From positions 992,001-1,056,000 of the forward strand of contig NHZP01000001.1 in the NCBI GenBank assembly GCA_003313425.1: a DNA stretch of 64,000 bases. The letters are read 5' to 3'. The notes under the pieces are model-generated. The model was not told where the DNA came from. It saw only the letters and a program-made list of their open reading frames with translations, and made no database searches. The stretch is from Pseudopyrenochaeta lycopersici. Taxonomy: Eukaryota; Ascomycota; Dothideomycetes; Pleosporales; Pseudopyrenochaetaceae. Shown one piece after another: positions 1 through 10,623 of the stretch (position 1 is its first letter; each line of letters starts with the position of its first letter). A program made the position numbers and the translations under genes.

Positions 1-540
1 GATCTAACGTACCTTGTACTGGCAACGCCTCAGAGCCTCGAGAGCGGTGGCGCGGTGAGAATCCCTTGTTCGGACGGACAGAAGAATCTGGCCAATGTTC
101 ACACGAGCGACAAGACCGTTGGGCTTGCCGAAAGCACCACGCATACCCGTCTGCAATCTATCGGCACCAGCGCACGACAACATCTTGTTGATACGGACGA
201 CATGGTAAGGGTGGACACGGACGCGGAGATGGAAACCTTCCTTTCCGGCAACTTTGACGAGGTACTTGTTGGCGCAAATGCGGGCGGCTTCAAGAGCCTC
301 GGAGGAAAGCTGCTCGTACTCGTTGGAGACAAGATGGATGCAGAGCGGGAAGTCGTCTACGTTGGCCTTCTTGCGACCGAGGTCGAAAATGCGGATCTTC
401 GCATCAGGTACACCACGGTTGAACCTGCTCTTGGGGTACTGTAACGATATCAGACTCTCTGCTCCCTCTCATACAGTTCCGGTACAACATACGGGCTTGT
501 TCTTGCAGTAGCGGTAGCAACGGGCTGGACGGCGGGCCAT
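1..540 (-). CDS. RPL10: 60S ribosomal protein L10 (uL16), 3' end outside window
   Basis: Structural protein of the large ribosomal subunit, uL16 family, placed near the peptidyl-transferase centre and assembled late in the cytoplasm. Exon 1 is 493-540 (16 codons, beginning [16 protein letters not shown]) and exon 2 is 13-438. A 54-nt intron (439-492) separates them and another donor (GTACGT) sits at 12-7, so the last exon lies outside the window. The 158 visible residues match the family along their whole length, including the [14 protein letters not shown] and [10 protein letters not shown] blocks; the yeast protein has 221 residues, so about 60 are missing. The start is the only ATG giving the invariant [10 protein letters not shown] terminus. 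Identification is certain; only the 3' end is unknown. Confidence 0.97.
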
Positions 541-1220
541 TGTGACGATTGAACCTGCTTTGAAATCAATACGAGGGCGTCCGACTGTCGGAAAAGCGTG
601 AAGGCGAGCGCGGAAACTGCTCAAATTGTCAGTGATGAGTTAGCCGGCAGGAAAGTATTCGATATCCGTACCTTACCCTGTATTTATGTGTTAGTGGTAT
701 GGAGGTCAAAGTGCGAAGTCGAAGAGGAGCGTCGCCGTTGCTTGCTAATCTGCGATGTGGGCGGCCCAAGCGCGAAGGCTAAGCGAGAAAGTGCCACCCT
801 GCAAGTGCAACTTTGGATTACAAAGCTAAACACCGCCACCGAGGCCGCTATGCACCACAATTGAATATCCAAAGAGATGCCAACCTCGCACGCGCGCTCA
901 TAGAAAGGTACTCTAAATGCGTTCTCAAGATATTCGTAGGTTACGCAGAGCAATACTGCCTGGGCTTTGGAAAGTTCGCATGATTTCCAGAACGCACATC
1001 TATCTCTGAACACGAGCGGACGAATGCGGAGTTCCTCCACACCAATCGCTATCCGATCATATTTGTGCATTAGCATGAGTCACATGGCAAAGTGCAGAAT
1101 AAAATTGGCAGGCCTTGATGGCTCATGAGTCTTGTCATTCATTGGATATCGTTGCATGGCGGTGTACGCCATGCCCGGGTATCATTTCTATCTGCCCCAA
1201 GTCCCGCATGTTACATCTTC
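541..1220. other. Intergenic: RPL10 promoter and RPL30 3' region
   Basis: Lies upstream of RPL10 and downstream of RPL30, both on the minus strand. Open frames of up to 130 codons here have no splice-compatible partners and resemble no family I know. The only structure seen is the perfect hairpin at 1154-1174. Confidence 0.6.
1154..1174 (-). other. Perfect hairpin in the RPL30 3' UTR
   Basis: GCATGGCG and CGCCATGC form an 8-bp perfect stem around a 5-nt loop. It lies 47-67 nt downstream of the RPL30 stop codon, so it is probably in the 3' UTR. Whether it is functional is unknown. Confidence 0.55.
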
Positions 1221-1846
1221 TTAGTTCTCGGTGTTGGTGGTCAGAATGTCCGAGTCACCTGAAGTAGTGTTAGCGCACCGCCAACTGCACGCAGAATTTA
1301 GGCAAGAACTTACCAGCATCGAGGATGGACATGGTCGAGCAGCGGAAGAGCTTACCGCAAGCGGTACCCAACTCGATCTGTATTTCCGACATGTTAGTGG
1401 ACAGCCCTCCGAAGTCATGTTCAGACCTCTTCTCAGGGCCAGCCCTCAGAGAACACCAGTATGTCACACAGTATCTCGTCGCTAGGCCATGAGAATGGAT
1501 CAGGGTATGGTACGTACGTTGTTGCCAGAGAAATGATGAACTGTTTTCTGTTAGCCACTGGATCTCATCTGCAATCTTAGATTGTACGTACCTGAAGTCT
1601 TCGAAAGCATGGCGTAGTACTCGAGCTCAGACTTCCTCAGAGGGGGGGTGTTGCCAGCAATGATGACAAGCTTGGCCTTGCCAGTTCGCAGGCTCTTGAG
1701 GGTGGACTTGTAGCCGAGAGTGACCCTACAAAGTCAATACATCGCTTCATCTGGTTGCGAGGGTGAACATACTTGCCAGACTTCATAACAAGCGCAAGGC
1801 GCGAGTTGATGGAGTCGGCGGTTCTCTTGTTCTTCTTTGGGGCCAT
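1221..1846 (-). CDS. RPL30: 60S ribosomal protein L30 (eL30)
   Basis: Large-subunit ribosomal protein of the eL30 / L7Ae-like RNA-binding family. Five exons join in frame: 1773-1846, 1592-1725, 1518-1540, 1314-1377 and 1221-1258, giving 110 residues, the usual family length. Recognisable blocks are [13 protein letters not shown] at the N-terminus, [20 protein letters not shown] in the middle and [16 protein letters not shown] followed by the DSDIL tail. Exon 3 is only 23 nt. Introns 1, 2 and 4 are 47-55 nt, but intron 3 (1378-1517) is 140 nt and contains a strong hairpin. Yeast Rpl30 binds its own pre-mRNA to repress splicing; whether that happens here is not known. Identification is certain. 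Confidence 0.97.
1430..1453 (-). other. Hairpin inside RPL30 intron 3
   Basis: TTCTC-AGGG-CCAG-CCCT-CA-GAGAA on the plus strand folds into a 9-bp stem with a 4-nt loop and a 2-nt bulge. It sits in the only long intron of the gene. Candidates are a splicing-control element or part of an intronic small RNA. I could not recognise convincing C/D boxes or an H/ACA pair. Confidence 0.5.
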
Positions 1847-2451
1847 CTTTGCGCTCAGGATTGTATCGTTGATGTTTCCTGGGTGGGTTGTTGCGCTCCG
1901 GTAGAGTTGTTGCTTGATCGTGGGTTTTGCGGTGGTCCAAAATTCCTGTGGATTAGCCGACGCCAAGATTTGCACTAGCCTTAGCCAGGAACTCCAACCT
2001 TGCTTAGGCCTGGCAAAAGCAGCTTCGAACTTTAATAAGTCTACCGGAGATGTCCTTTGCTATAATTATAGTGATGCTGGTGAGTTGCAGGTATTCTTGA
2101 ATTCAACGGTGCTGTCCAAGGAACAAGAAATTATTTAGCGATTAAGACACAGATAAGACAAGAGCATTTCATCAAGCGCAATACCAGAATCAGCTGCTTA
2201 GATGGACCGTGCATTCGATAAAACGTGCACCAGTCGCATGCATATTGCAAAAGTATGTACCGGACTCCAGGCGCCAATGGCTGGCTTTCTACACGAACCC
2301 ATCATGTGTGGTTTTGCATGCCTACACATCCTCCGGCCAGGTATCATCTCATCTATTACCCCCAAATAGTCAAGAAGTCTTCCTTCAACTCCGGCCTCAA
2401 AGGTCGTCTCATCATCTCGTCATTCCTATATCTAATCCTCAATGATGATAC
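1847..2451. other. Intergenic: RPL30 promoter and MCM2 3' region
   Basis: Between the RPL30 start and the MCM2 stop, both minus-strand genes. A pyrimidine-rich or AT-mixed sequence with short unconvincing frames on both strands. No RNA gene or repeat was seen. Confidence 0.55.
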
Positions 2452-5132
2452 TCAAGCGGCTGCTCTTTGGGTTTGTCGACCGCCTCGAGTAGGAGCTCGC
2501 ACAGCACCAGGCCTGTTCAGCGTGTACTTCGCGAACGCCCTCGCCAGCGCCTTCTTCGCGCTGACCTTTTGTGAGCCGACGAAGGAGTCAACGGCGACAG
2601 CAATGGCGCGATCGATGTCAAGAGAGGAGCAGTACTCTGACAGACGCATTTTACAAAAGGACTCCGCAATACGCATGATAGCTTCAAGATGACGGACCTA
2701 CTATCATTAGTAGACACTCTGACAATTATGGTAGAGAAAATACTTACGGTGATGGGATACGCTCCAGTGGCCATGGACTCACGGCGCATGTCCGCGAAGA
2801 GACGAGCAACCTTGTCTTGATCGATCTGGTACAACTTCGGTCTGCACTTCTCCCTTGCATACAAAATGTACTTCCTCAGAAGCTCTTGTGGGATCTCACC
2901 TTCTTTGATCGGAGCATTCCCGTCTACTTCCATGCTCTCTTCGTTATCGCCATTCTCATTTGTCTTCGACTTGTCAGAGTAACCATAGGCCGAGTTAACG
3001 AGTGGATGTGCCCGACCGTGCGAGTTCACAACAAACTTAGCCAAGCGTTCATCCTCAACTGGGTCCACGGTGTCGCGAACCACGCACAAAATGTCAAAAC
3101 GTGACAAAATGGGCTCAGTAAGCTCAACATTTTGTGAAAACGGGATGGTGGAGTTGTAGCGACCACCAATGGGATTGGCGGCGGCGACGATTGCACAGCG
3201 GGCCTGAAGAGTAGTAACAATACCAGCCTTTGAGATGGAGATTGTCTGCTGTTCCATGGCTTCGTGAATAGACGTTCGATCCTGGTCATTCATCTTATCA
3301 AACTCATCAATCAAGCAGGTCCCCTTATCAGCAAGCACGAGTGCTCCACCCTCCAGAGTCCACTCGCTCGTCATAGGATCGCGGCGTACAGAGGCAGTAA
3401 GACCAACAGCAGATGCACCCTGACCCGTCGCAAAGACAGCACGATGAGCCGTCTTTTCAACGTACTTCAATATCTGAGATTTGGCGGTACCAGGATCTCC
3501 AAGAAGCAGGACGTTGATATCACCGCGGATGGAATGTCGGCCGGGTGCCTCCTTGCTAACACCTCCGAAGAGTGACAGCGCGACAGCCGTCTTGATATCG
3601 GTATGCCCATAGATGCTCGGCGCAATAGAATTGATTATCTTATCCACGATTCGGGGATCCTTAGCTAGCCGTCGAATCTCTTTCTCGTCTTCTTCTGTCA
3701 GGCGGAAGCCAGCCAGCTGATCATGAGACTTGACAACGTAATTTGCCTCAAGAATTGTAGCAAAAACAGGGAAGCCGTTCTTGTTGTTGAGAGCAGCATC
3801 GTAGTTGTTCCGGTAGATACCGGTGACTTCAATTTCCTCGCCAGGCTTTGCAGAATCGATCAGGTCCCAGAGGAGAATGACCTCTCGATGACGGGGCAGG
3901 CGACCAGCGGGAACGGTTCCCGGCGACTCCTGCAATGTGAGCTTTTGGTAGTTTCGGTAGACTGTACGTTCGGAGTTGACGGTAAACGGGCCTCGCGACT
4001 GGCAGTTTTGACAGAAGGATATCTTGACTTCAACGTTCGAATCTTGATGGAACGGACCGAGAGTGACACCACATTTTGTGCAGTCGAACTTGACATACTT
4101 GAGTTGGGGAAACACTCCGCTTCGGCGGGTAACGACTCCACTGACGCGGACCAGACTGTTCAGGTGGGATTGACGAAGCTGGCGAAGAGTGTACTGAACG
4201 GGCACATCGGTGATGCGGACGTGGATTTCAGAGTGGATACGCTCGTAGTCCGGGTAATGGAGGAGGACGACTTCCATAGCTACCTGGTCGAAGATCTTCA
4301 GCATTTCTGTTGGGGTGTTGGCAAGCCAATATGCTAGCGTAGCTTTCTGTTCGGCGAGATGGTCGAATGAAACCTCCAGGGATTCAGCGTTGATCTCACC
4401 CAGCGTTCGAATACGAGTTCCATAGACTGAGTGGCCTTGCTCGTCCGTGTACTCTGTGAGAAACGATTTGAACTCGCGGGCTATGGTCCTGGCAACTTGG
4501 GGCTGCGCAACCCAATCTGTCAAAGTGTTCGCCTTCACATCGGTGAGCGCTTCCAATGTCAGTTCTTCGTTCATAATATCTTCGCCCATGTCCATGTCAT
4601 CTTCTTCGTCGTATCGATGCCTCCGCACACGACGACGTCCCATGAGATCAGCAAGGCCATCTTGTTCATCCTCGTCTGGCAGGAAGGCGGCGGGCATACG
4701 GCGCCGTGCTTCCCTGTCACGGGCATTGAGGCGTGCATCAAGTTCTCGCCTTTGCGCGAGGCCAAGCTCTTCATAGTCTCCTTCGTCATCGATACCTTGG
4801 CCCTCGTAGGCATCGTTCTCTCTGGCTCTGTAGTCGTTCTCGAAGTCATCCGCAAAAAGGTCGATTCCCTCAGCTTCTTCAACTTCTTCTTCAAGATCGT
4901 CGACATCGCGGATGATGTCATCATCATCTAGCATGTCTGCATCGTCATCTTGGGGCAGCATAGGCGGGGAGGAGGCCATGGCTGTATCATGTCAATTGTT
5001 GTTGTGGTGCATATTTTGATTACACTCACGGCTGGACGGCGGGTGCGCCGCAGAAGATGGAAGGTCTTCATCGTCTCTGGCACGTTTGTTGCGCCTGCTG
5101 CTAGGTCCTGCGCCACGATTTGCAGAAGACAT
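2452..5132 (-). CDS. MCM2: DNA replication licensing factor MCM2
   Basis: Subunit of the hexameric MCM2-7 helicase that is loaded at origins in G1 and unwinds DNA in S phase. Exons are 5030-5132, 2748-4981 and 2452-2697, giving 860 residues (yeast Mcm2 has 868). The N-terminal 130 residues are acidic, as expected for the Mcm2 histone-binding tail. A C4 zinc finger (CTKCG...CQNCQ) lies near residue 333. The AAA+ core has Walker A GDPGTAKSQ near 528, Walker B LIDEFDKM near 595 and the arginine finger SRFD near 660. The start is the ATG of MSSANRGAG; an internal ATG at 4979 opens exon 2 but would drop the conserved basic leader. It shares a 454-bp divergent promoter with the UBR-box gene. Confidence 0.96.
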
Positions 5133-5586
5133 GTTGGGTCGGAGTGGTGAACTGAGTCTTGTTAGGAGGTGGAACAGGCGGTAAGGAGGGGCAGGGGCGC
5201 GATCGCTGCCACCGCCGCTTGATAGCGGAGATCACACGTACCTCATTGTGGCTCAATGTACGTCTTTGAGCTGCGCATAAAATAAGGAATTGAATATGAG
5301 GAGACAGGATGAAGGGGTCGTGCAGAGGGGCTTGTGGCAGTGAGTAGATCGCTAAGGAGGAGGAAATCGCGTGTCGCGTCGCGCCTTCTTCCTCACGCGT
5401 AAAGTGGTTTTACAGCAGCCAATCATTGCCTTCGCGCGTTGTGCTCTTTCCTCTTGAACATCCGTCAACACACCAAGTAAGTCGGCCTAGAAAATCTTCA
5501 GTGCATTTCAGAATTTTATATTCGCTTTATGCAACCCTTGGTTGCCCTCACTCCAGTGTGTCTTCTCTGCGCATTTGCCCGCAATC
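5133..5586. promoter_or_regulatory. Divergent MCM2 / UBR-box promoter with MCB-like sites
   Basis: This 454-bp region drives MCM2 leftward and the UBR-box gene rightward. It holds ACGCGT at 5395-5400 (the MluI cell-cycle box bound by MBF in yeasts), nearby CGCGT-rich sequence at about 5367-5382, and a CCAAT at 5419-5423. MCM2 is a classic MBF target in yeasts. ACGCGT also occurs by chance several times in a window this size, so regulation is an inference. Confidence 0.5.
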
Positions 5587-7416
5587 ATGGCCGACCCGCA
5601 GTCCACAACGAAGTCATCGAAGCCACGCGCCGACAGCATATCGCAGGCGTCTGAAAGCTCTCAAACTGCAGCAGAGTATGTGCTTGGCCAATTCTACATA
5701 CAAATTAGTATTGATAAAGCGGCCGTAGGTTCATTAAGGAGCAGCTCAGCCTCGAGGCTGAAGCTCGTGAAGCTCTTCCATATGTTGGTCTTACTCTTTA
5801 CAACGGCATTTGCCCCGACTAACAATCGATAGCAATTTGACACCTGCACGCGCGATCTCGGTCCTCTCCGCCAGAGTCTGTACGCATGCCTCACTTGCAA
5901 TCCGCCACCTGCCTCGCCTGCCCAGGTGTACACCCCGGCAGCCGTCTGCTACTCGTGCTCCATATCCTGCCATGGCGAGCACACTCTTGTCGAGCTTTTT
6001 AACAAGCGTAACTTCATATGTGATTGCGGCACGACACGAATACCAGAGACGACACCGTGTACGCTCCGCATCAACTCAACCACCGGGCAGAAAGGCGAGG
6101 TGACAGGGGAGGAGCCGGCGAAGAGCAATAAGTACAACCAGAACTTCCGTAATATATTCTGTGGTTGCGGAGAAGACTATGATGCACATCAAGAGAAGGG
6201 CACCATGTTCCAGTGTCTGGGCCTTGGCACTTGCGAAGAGGGTGGATGTGGCGAGGACTGGTGGCATCCGGAATGTCTGGTAGGCTTCACGCGAGAGGAG
6301 TACAACAAGATGATCGAAACCCCGAAGACTGAAGAGACGAAGGGTGCGCCAGATACAATGGATACTGATAAGTCTACGATGGGAGAAATCAAGGCCAACG
6401 GGCATACGGACGAGTCAGGACTGCCGCGCTCGACAGCTGTTACGGAAGCCGTCGCGAACAGCAACGGTGTTGATGGAAACGACGTTGCAGCAGATGCTGA
6501 AGAGGAGGAGGAGGAGGAGGAGGATGAACCACCATTACCTCCGGGGTTCCCTGCTGAGGATGACTTTGATCACTTTATCTGCTACAAATGCGTGGAAGCT
6601 CACCCTTGGATTAAGAAGTATGCTGGATCTACCGGTTTCCTCCAGCCAGTCTACCTCGACAAAACTATCAACGTCGCTCATACAGTAGAGAACAGATCAT
6701 CAACTCTGGATCATACAATCCGTGATTCAAAAAAACGCAAAGCATCCGATGATGATGATGATGAAGAATCCACACAAACTACGTTGGCGCCACCGGCTCC
6801 AGCTAAGCGCCAGAAGTCTGAAGACCCCAGCGGCACTCTTCCAAGCGTTTCTGAAGATAAGACGAACCTCCCAATAACCCCAAAGAAGCAGGATGATCAT
6901 GTTATTCCTCGGCACGTCTCTCTTCTTCCGCTCCCCACCACTGCCTTGACGACCCCTTTCTCTCTGTTTCTCAAACCACACTTCCGCGACCATCTCTGCC
7001 GTTGCCCATCCTGCTTCCCAGATCTAAAATCCCATCCCCAACTACTAGAAGAAGAGGATACATATGAGCCCCCCGTGTCCGAAGATGGTGACGAAGGCAC
7101 ACAATCCGTAGGCACAGGTTCAATTCTAGACCGTGGTGAAGCAGCCTTCAACAATATGGACCGCGTCCGTGCGATTCAGGGCGCCATGGCTTATGCTCAT
7201 CTAAAGGATAAAGTAGCCACGTTCCTCAAGCCATTCGCGGAGTCGGGACAAGCTGTTGGTGCAGAGGATGTTAAGGCGTATTTCGAGAAGTTGAGGGGTG
7301 ATGCGCAAGGCATTCAGGAAGCAGCCGGCGGAGCGAAGGCAAACAGAGATAATGAAAACGATGGCGAAGATGGCGGCGCGGGAAGCGATGTGAGGAAGGA
7401 GCAGAGTGGTTATTGA
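5587..7416 (+). CDS. mlo2: UBR-box / PHD-like zinc finger protein (UBR7 / Mlo2 family)
   Basis: Probable E3 ligase-type protein related to S. pombe Mlo2 and animal UBR7. Exons are 5587-5675, 5729-5783 and 5833-7416, giving 575 residues. The UBR zinc box runs from about residue 52 to 118, with cysteines and histidines in CTRDLG, CLTC, CYSCSISCHGEH and FICDCGTTR. A PHD-like cluster follows at about 157-195 (FCGCGED through WWHPECL) and continues with FICYKC near 295. Acidic low-complexity runs (Glu near 200, Asp near 270) interrupt the protein, and the C-terminal 130 residues hold a conserved helical region. Cys/His spacing supports the family; the substrate is unknown. The ATG chosen is the first in frame after a C-rich 5' leader. 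Confidence 0.9.
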
Positions 7417-7984
7417 GAGCTAGTGCAAAGAAGGAGCGGAAGAAGCTGATGACTTGGATCAGCCAACTTTGTAAAGTTTCGAAAATAACGCAAAAAACCC
7501 TGGATAGCTTGTGTGATCTATACGATAAATCAATACCATAATGAAAATCGACAACACCCAATGAATAGTATCTTGGCCGAAGCAGCCTCCAAACACATGG
7601 CTATGCACGACAACATAGCAGAGCTTTCGAATCAAACCAGATAGGCTGAACGCATATTGGCCCAGAGACAACCTCATTGTGATAGCTTGTTTTCGTTATA
7701 AATTGTTAGGACAGGAAGGTTCTGATCATGTTTCGGTCCTAGTCTGTACACCAATATCAGGGCGAGATTTTTTAATAGCATCATGAGTTGCACACGGTTA
7801 TAGCGGTCACGGTACAAGTGTGTTGATTATTCCCTCTGTCAAAAAGTATTTTCTTAGTCAAATAAAAACTATCTGTAGTGCAACGGTCCAACATGCTGCT
7901 ATAAATTACGCTATCTAGATGATTGATTATGATTGCACTTTCCTTAAAATCAAAACCACCATAGTGGCAAGCCGTACCCTTCTT
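7417..7984. other. Intergenic: convergent 3' regions
   Basis: Between the ends of the UBR-box gene and the secreted Ser/Thr-rich gene. AT-rich, with AATAAA at 7861-7866. Nothing coding is seen. Confidence 0.55.
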
Positions 7985-9604
7985 TCAAGCTGTCACAGTT
8001 ACGGTCTCTCTGATAGTCTCTCTCTCTGTTGTTGTCACTGTGACCGTGAAGATCTGACTAGGAGGTATTGGCGTTATGACCAGAGGACCTTCGGACGTTG
8101 ATGGTGCTGGCACAGGCTCAGGAGGCGCCTCCGTAGGGGCCGGCGGTGGCTGAACGGCCTCAGACGTAGTAGAAACTTCAGCAGGCGGCGATGGGGCGCT
8201 GGTGGGAGCCTGTGGTGGGTTGGAGGATTGAACTGGCTCGGCCGATGAAGAAACTACAGGTGAAGTAGCGGTAGGCTCTGCGTATGCGGATGACACTGGG
8301 ACAGTTGGGCTTGCACTGGGCACTACAGGCGGGGTTGATACTTCTGGTGCCTCAGTAGGCTCTGCTTCGGGTGCGGGCGTGACCGTCGTGTACTGCGTGA
8401 TTATAACCACAGGCGGTGGATCCAGTGGAGTTGTCGGTAGAGCTGCAGCGGTGGAGCTGCTATCAGAAATAACAGATGACTCTTGGGGTCTAGCAGATGC
8501 TTGGGAGGTAGGAGCAATCCCTGAGCTGGTCTGTTGAGCTGGGAGAGTATTATGGGCTTCGGTCGGTACGGCTGATTCCAGGGGACCTGCCCCTGATGAT
8601 GATGGGCCAAGGCCAGAGGGCGCAGCAGAGGGTACGACAGTAGTATATACAGTTTTTGTGACGAGCACACGCGTAGTGGAGTCTGCTGTATCCGATGGGC
8701 GTATCGAAGGAAGGTTCGTGACAGATGAGTCGATTGTGCTAGAGAGCGGGAGTGCAGGTTGCCCTGAGCTCTCAAGAACAGCGAGAGAAGAACTAGTCGC
8801 AATTGTTGCATTGGTGGAGATGCTAGTAGCCAGGACACTTCGTGATTCAGCGCCGGGGTGATTGAATCCTGGCAGGCCTCCAGAGCTTGGAGTTGGCTGC
8901 TCATTTATTGCAGACGCCGGAGGGGATGTCAGCGCCGAAGAAACGAGTGTCGAAGAAAGAATTGTTGCCCCAGTCTCTGTTCGTTCAGGCGAGTATGTGA
9001 ACATCGGAGCGCCTCGGCTTGTTTCACTAGCAGTGCCATTTTCAACCGCCGCTACTGAACTCGTCAACGCAGCTGAATTGCTCCTGCTTGAAAGACGTAT
9101 CGTACTGCTTTCTGCAGGCTTCACTTCTGGGCTCGGTGTTGCAGAAGGTGTAGGCGTGACGCTTGTGCTGACTTCTGTCGTAGATGCAGGTAGTTCTGTA
9201 ATGTAGGAAGTAGATAGAATGGTCTGTGGCGGCTCGGTGATGACTGGCTCCCCAGCCGGATTGAGGAATGTGATTCCCGGTATTATATGAGTAATGACTG
9301 TCCGCTGGATGGGCTCAACGACGAGTGCAGTATCTGCATCCACGGTTTGTCCGGTTGGGCTGGGTAACTCAGGCGCTGAGGATAGGTCTACAGCCGAACC
9401 GGAAGGCTGGATGCTTTCGATAGTGGGTAATACTGTCGATGATGTGTTGCTGTAGCTTGTGAAGCTATTTAGGGTCAGTCAAAGCCGAATGGCAATCTCG
9501 AAATGCACTCACAGCTGCCTTTTGACATGTTGTGGAACCGGCCCAGCTAATACGGAAAATGAATAAGCTGCCAGCAGCAATAAAGTGGAAATGATAGACA
9601 TCAT
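7985..9604 (-). CDS. Secreted Ser/Thr/Pro-rich (mucin-like) protein with Kex2 site
   Basis: Exons are 9513-9604 and 7985-9464, joined across a 48-nt intron, giving 523 residues. Residues 1-20 form a clear signal peptide (MMSIISTLLLLAAYSFSVLA). A dibasic KR at 28-29 is a likely Kex2 processing site. The remainder is almost entirely Ser, Thr, Pro, Ala and Val, as in heavily O-glycosylated cell-wall or secreted proteins. It ends in alternating Thr-Val repeats split by the charged segment ERETIRET. There is no hydrophobic GPI tail and no Cys-rich domain, so it is probably soluble or wall-trapped. Two tandem ATGs open the frame; either could be used. No specific family was recognised. It is transcribed away from the kinesin gene. 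Confidence 0.8.
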
Positions 9605-10623
9605 CAAGATGGCTAATATTACAGAAAAGAAGAGACTGAACGGAGTCTATCCGAAATGACGCGCGCTTGCACACAGAAACGAGAGCTGTGAGAAATCTAG
9701 CAAAGAAGACAGAGAAATAGAAAGATAATGAGAGAAACGATCGACAGCAGGAAACAGACTACAAGGAAAAGAGGATAGGAAAAAAACGAAAGAATCGTTC
9801 GTCTCAAGCAAACGACAGTCTAGATGCTTTGATGGTGATTGTCAGGGACCCATTGCTCGCTGGGCTCTCTTCTGGTTTTGAAGCTGCATTAGGCGCCTTG
9901 AGCACGGTTTGACTTGAGAATAGAACTGGAGGCTGCACTGGCCCAGCATTGTCGCCGGAGCCAGCAAATTGCAGGTGCTACCAGGTGTCTTTGGAGACGC
10001 GTAGTGCGTGACCTAAGGAGTGGTGGTTGTTCTCCGAAGAAGTAGGCTCGATGTTTCAGCTTTGAGCCAATGAGACGTCAACAACGCGTGGTGGAGAGCG
10101 CGCGACCAAGCGCTTCGCCAAACGACAACGACAACGCTACGCATGCCTGGCATAGAAGGCATAATTAAGCCTCCATAGAATGAGGCTCATCGGCACGATC
10201 TGGCCCGTTATACCGCCCTTGGTGCGACCAAGAAGGCCTGGCGTCTGGTTCAAATTCCCACGAAATCGACCAAATTTCGCGGTGGTCCCTCGGGGTGTGC
10301 GACAGTTCATCGCGCAACGCTGCTACGATAAGTGCAACCTGACTAGAATCCTTCACCCACTGGCAAAGTGGTACTTGCTCTATGATTGAATTCGCGGCGC
10401 GAGGAAGGTTGGCGCACGTGCGCTATCTTGATCGGTCTAGGCGTGAACAGGTTGCTAGGGTGATAGGCGAGAACGATCGGGAAAGCAAACACGGTCCGCT
10501 GGGATAGGCCTTTGCACAGCAGAGCTTCGACGTCACAGTAAGTCTAGCATTCTTTTCTTTGTAGACTTAGGCCTACGTCCTTTTCTACCTCCTACATCCC
10601 TCTCCTCGGCTCCAGACCACACG
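9605..10623. promoter_or_regulatory. Divergent promoter of the mucin-like and kinesin-10 genes
   Basis: This 1-kb region contains two ACGCGT motifs (9997-10002 and 10084-10089) about 535-630 bp upstream of the kinesin start, and a pyrimidine-rich tract just before that ATG (10555-10615). A B-box-like GGTTCAAATTCC near 10247 has no matching A box, so no tRNA is called. Confidence 0.45.

Noticed and set aside
684..1076. A 130-codon minus-strand frame beside RPL10
   Set aside because: Lies in the RPL10 promoter and resembles no protein family.
6504..6765. GAG and GAT triplet runs as a microsatellite locus
   Set aside because: They are in frame and encode acidic runs in the UBR-box protein; reported as part of that gene.
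10247..10258. B-box-like GGTTCAAATTCC suggesting a tRNA
   Set aside because: No A box, acceptor stem or anticodon arm at the right distance.
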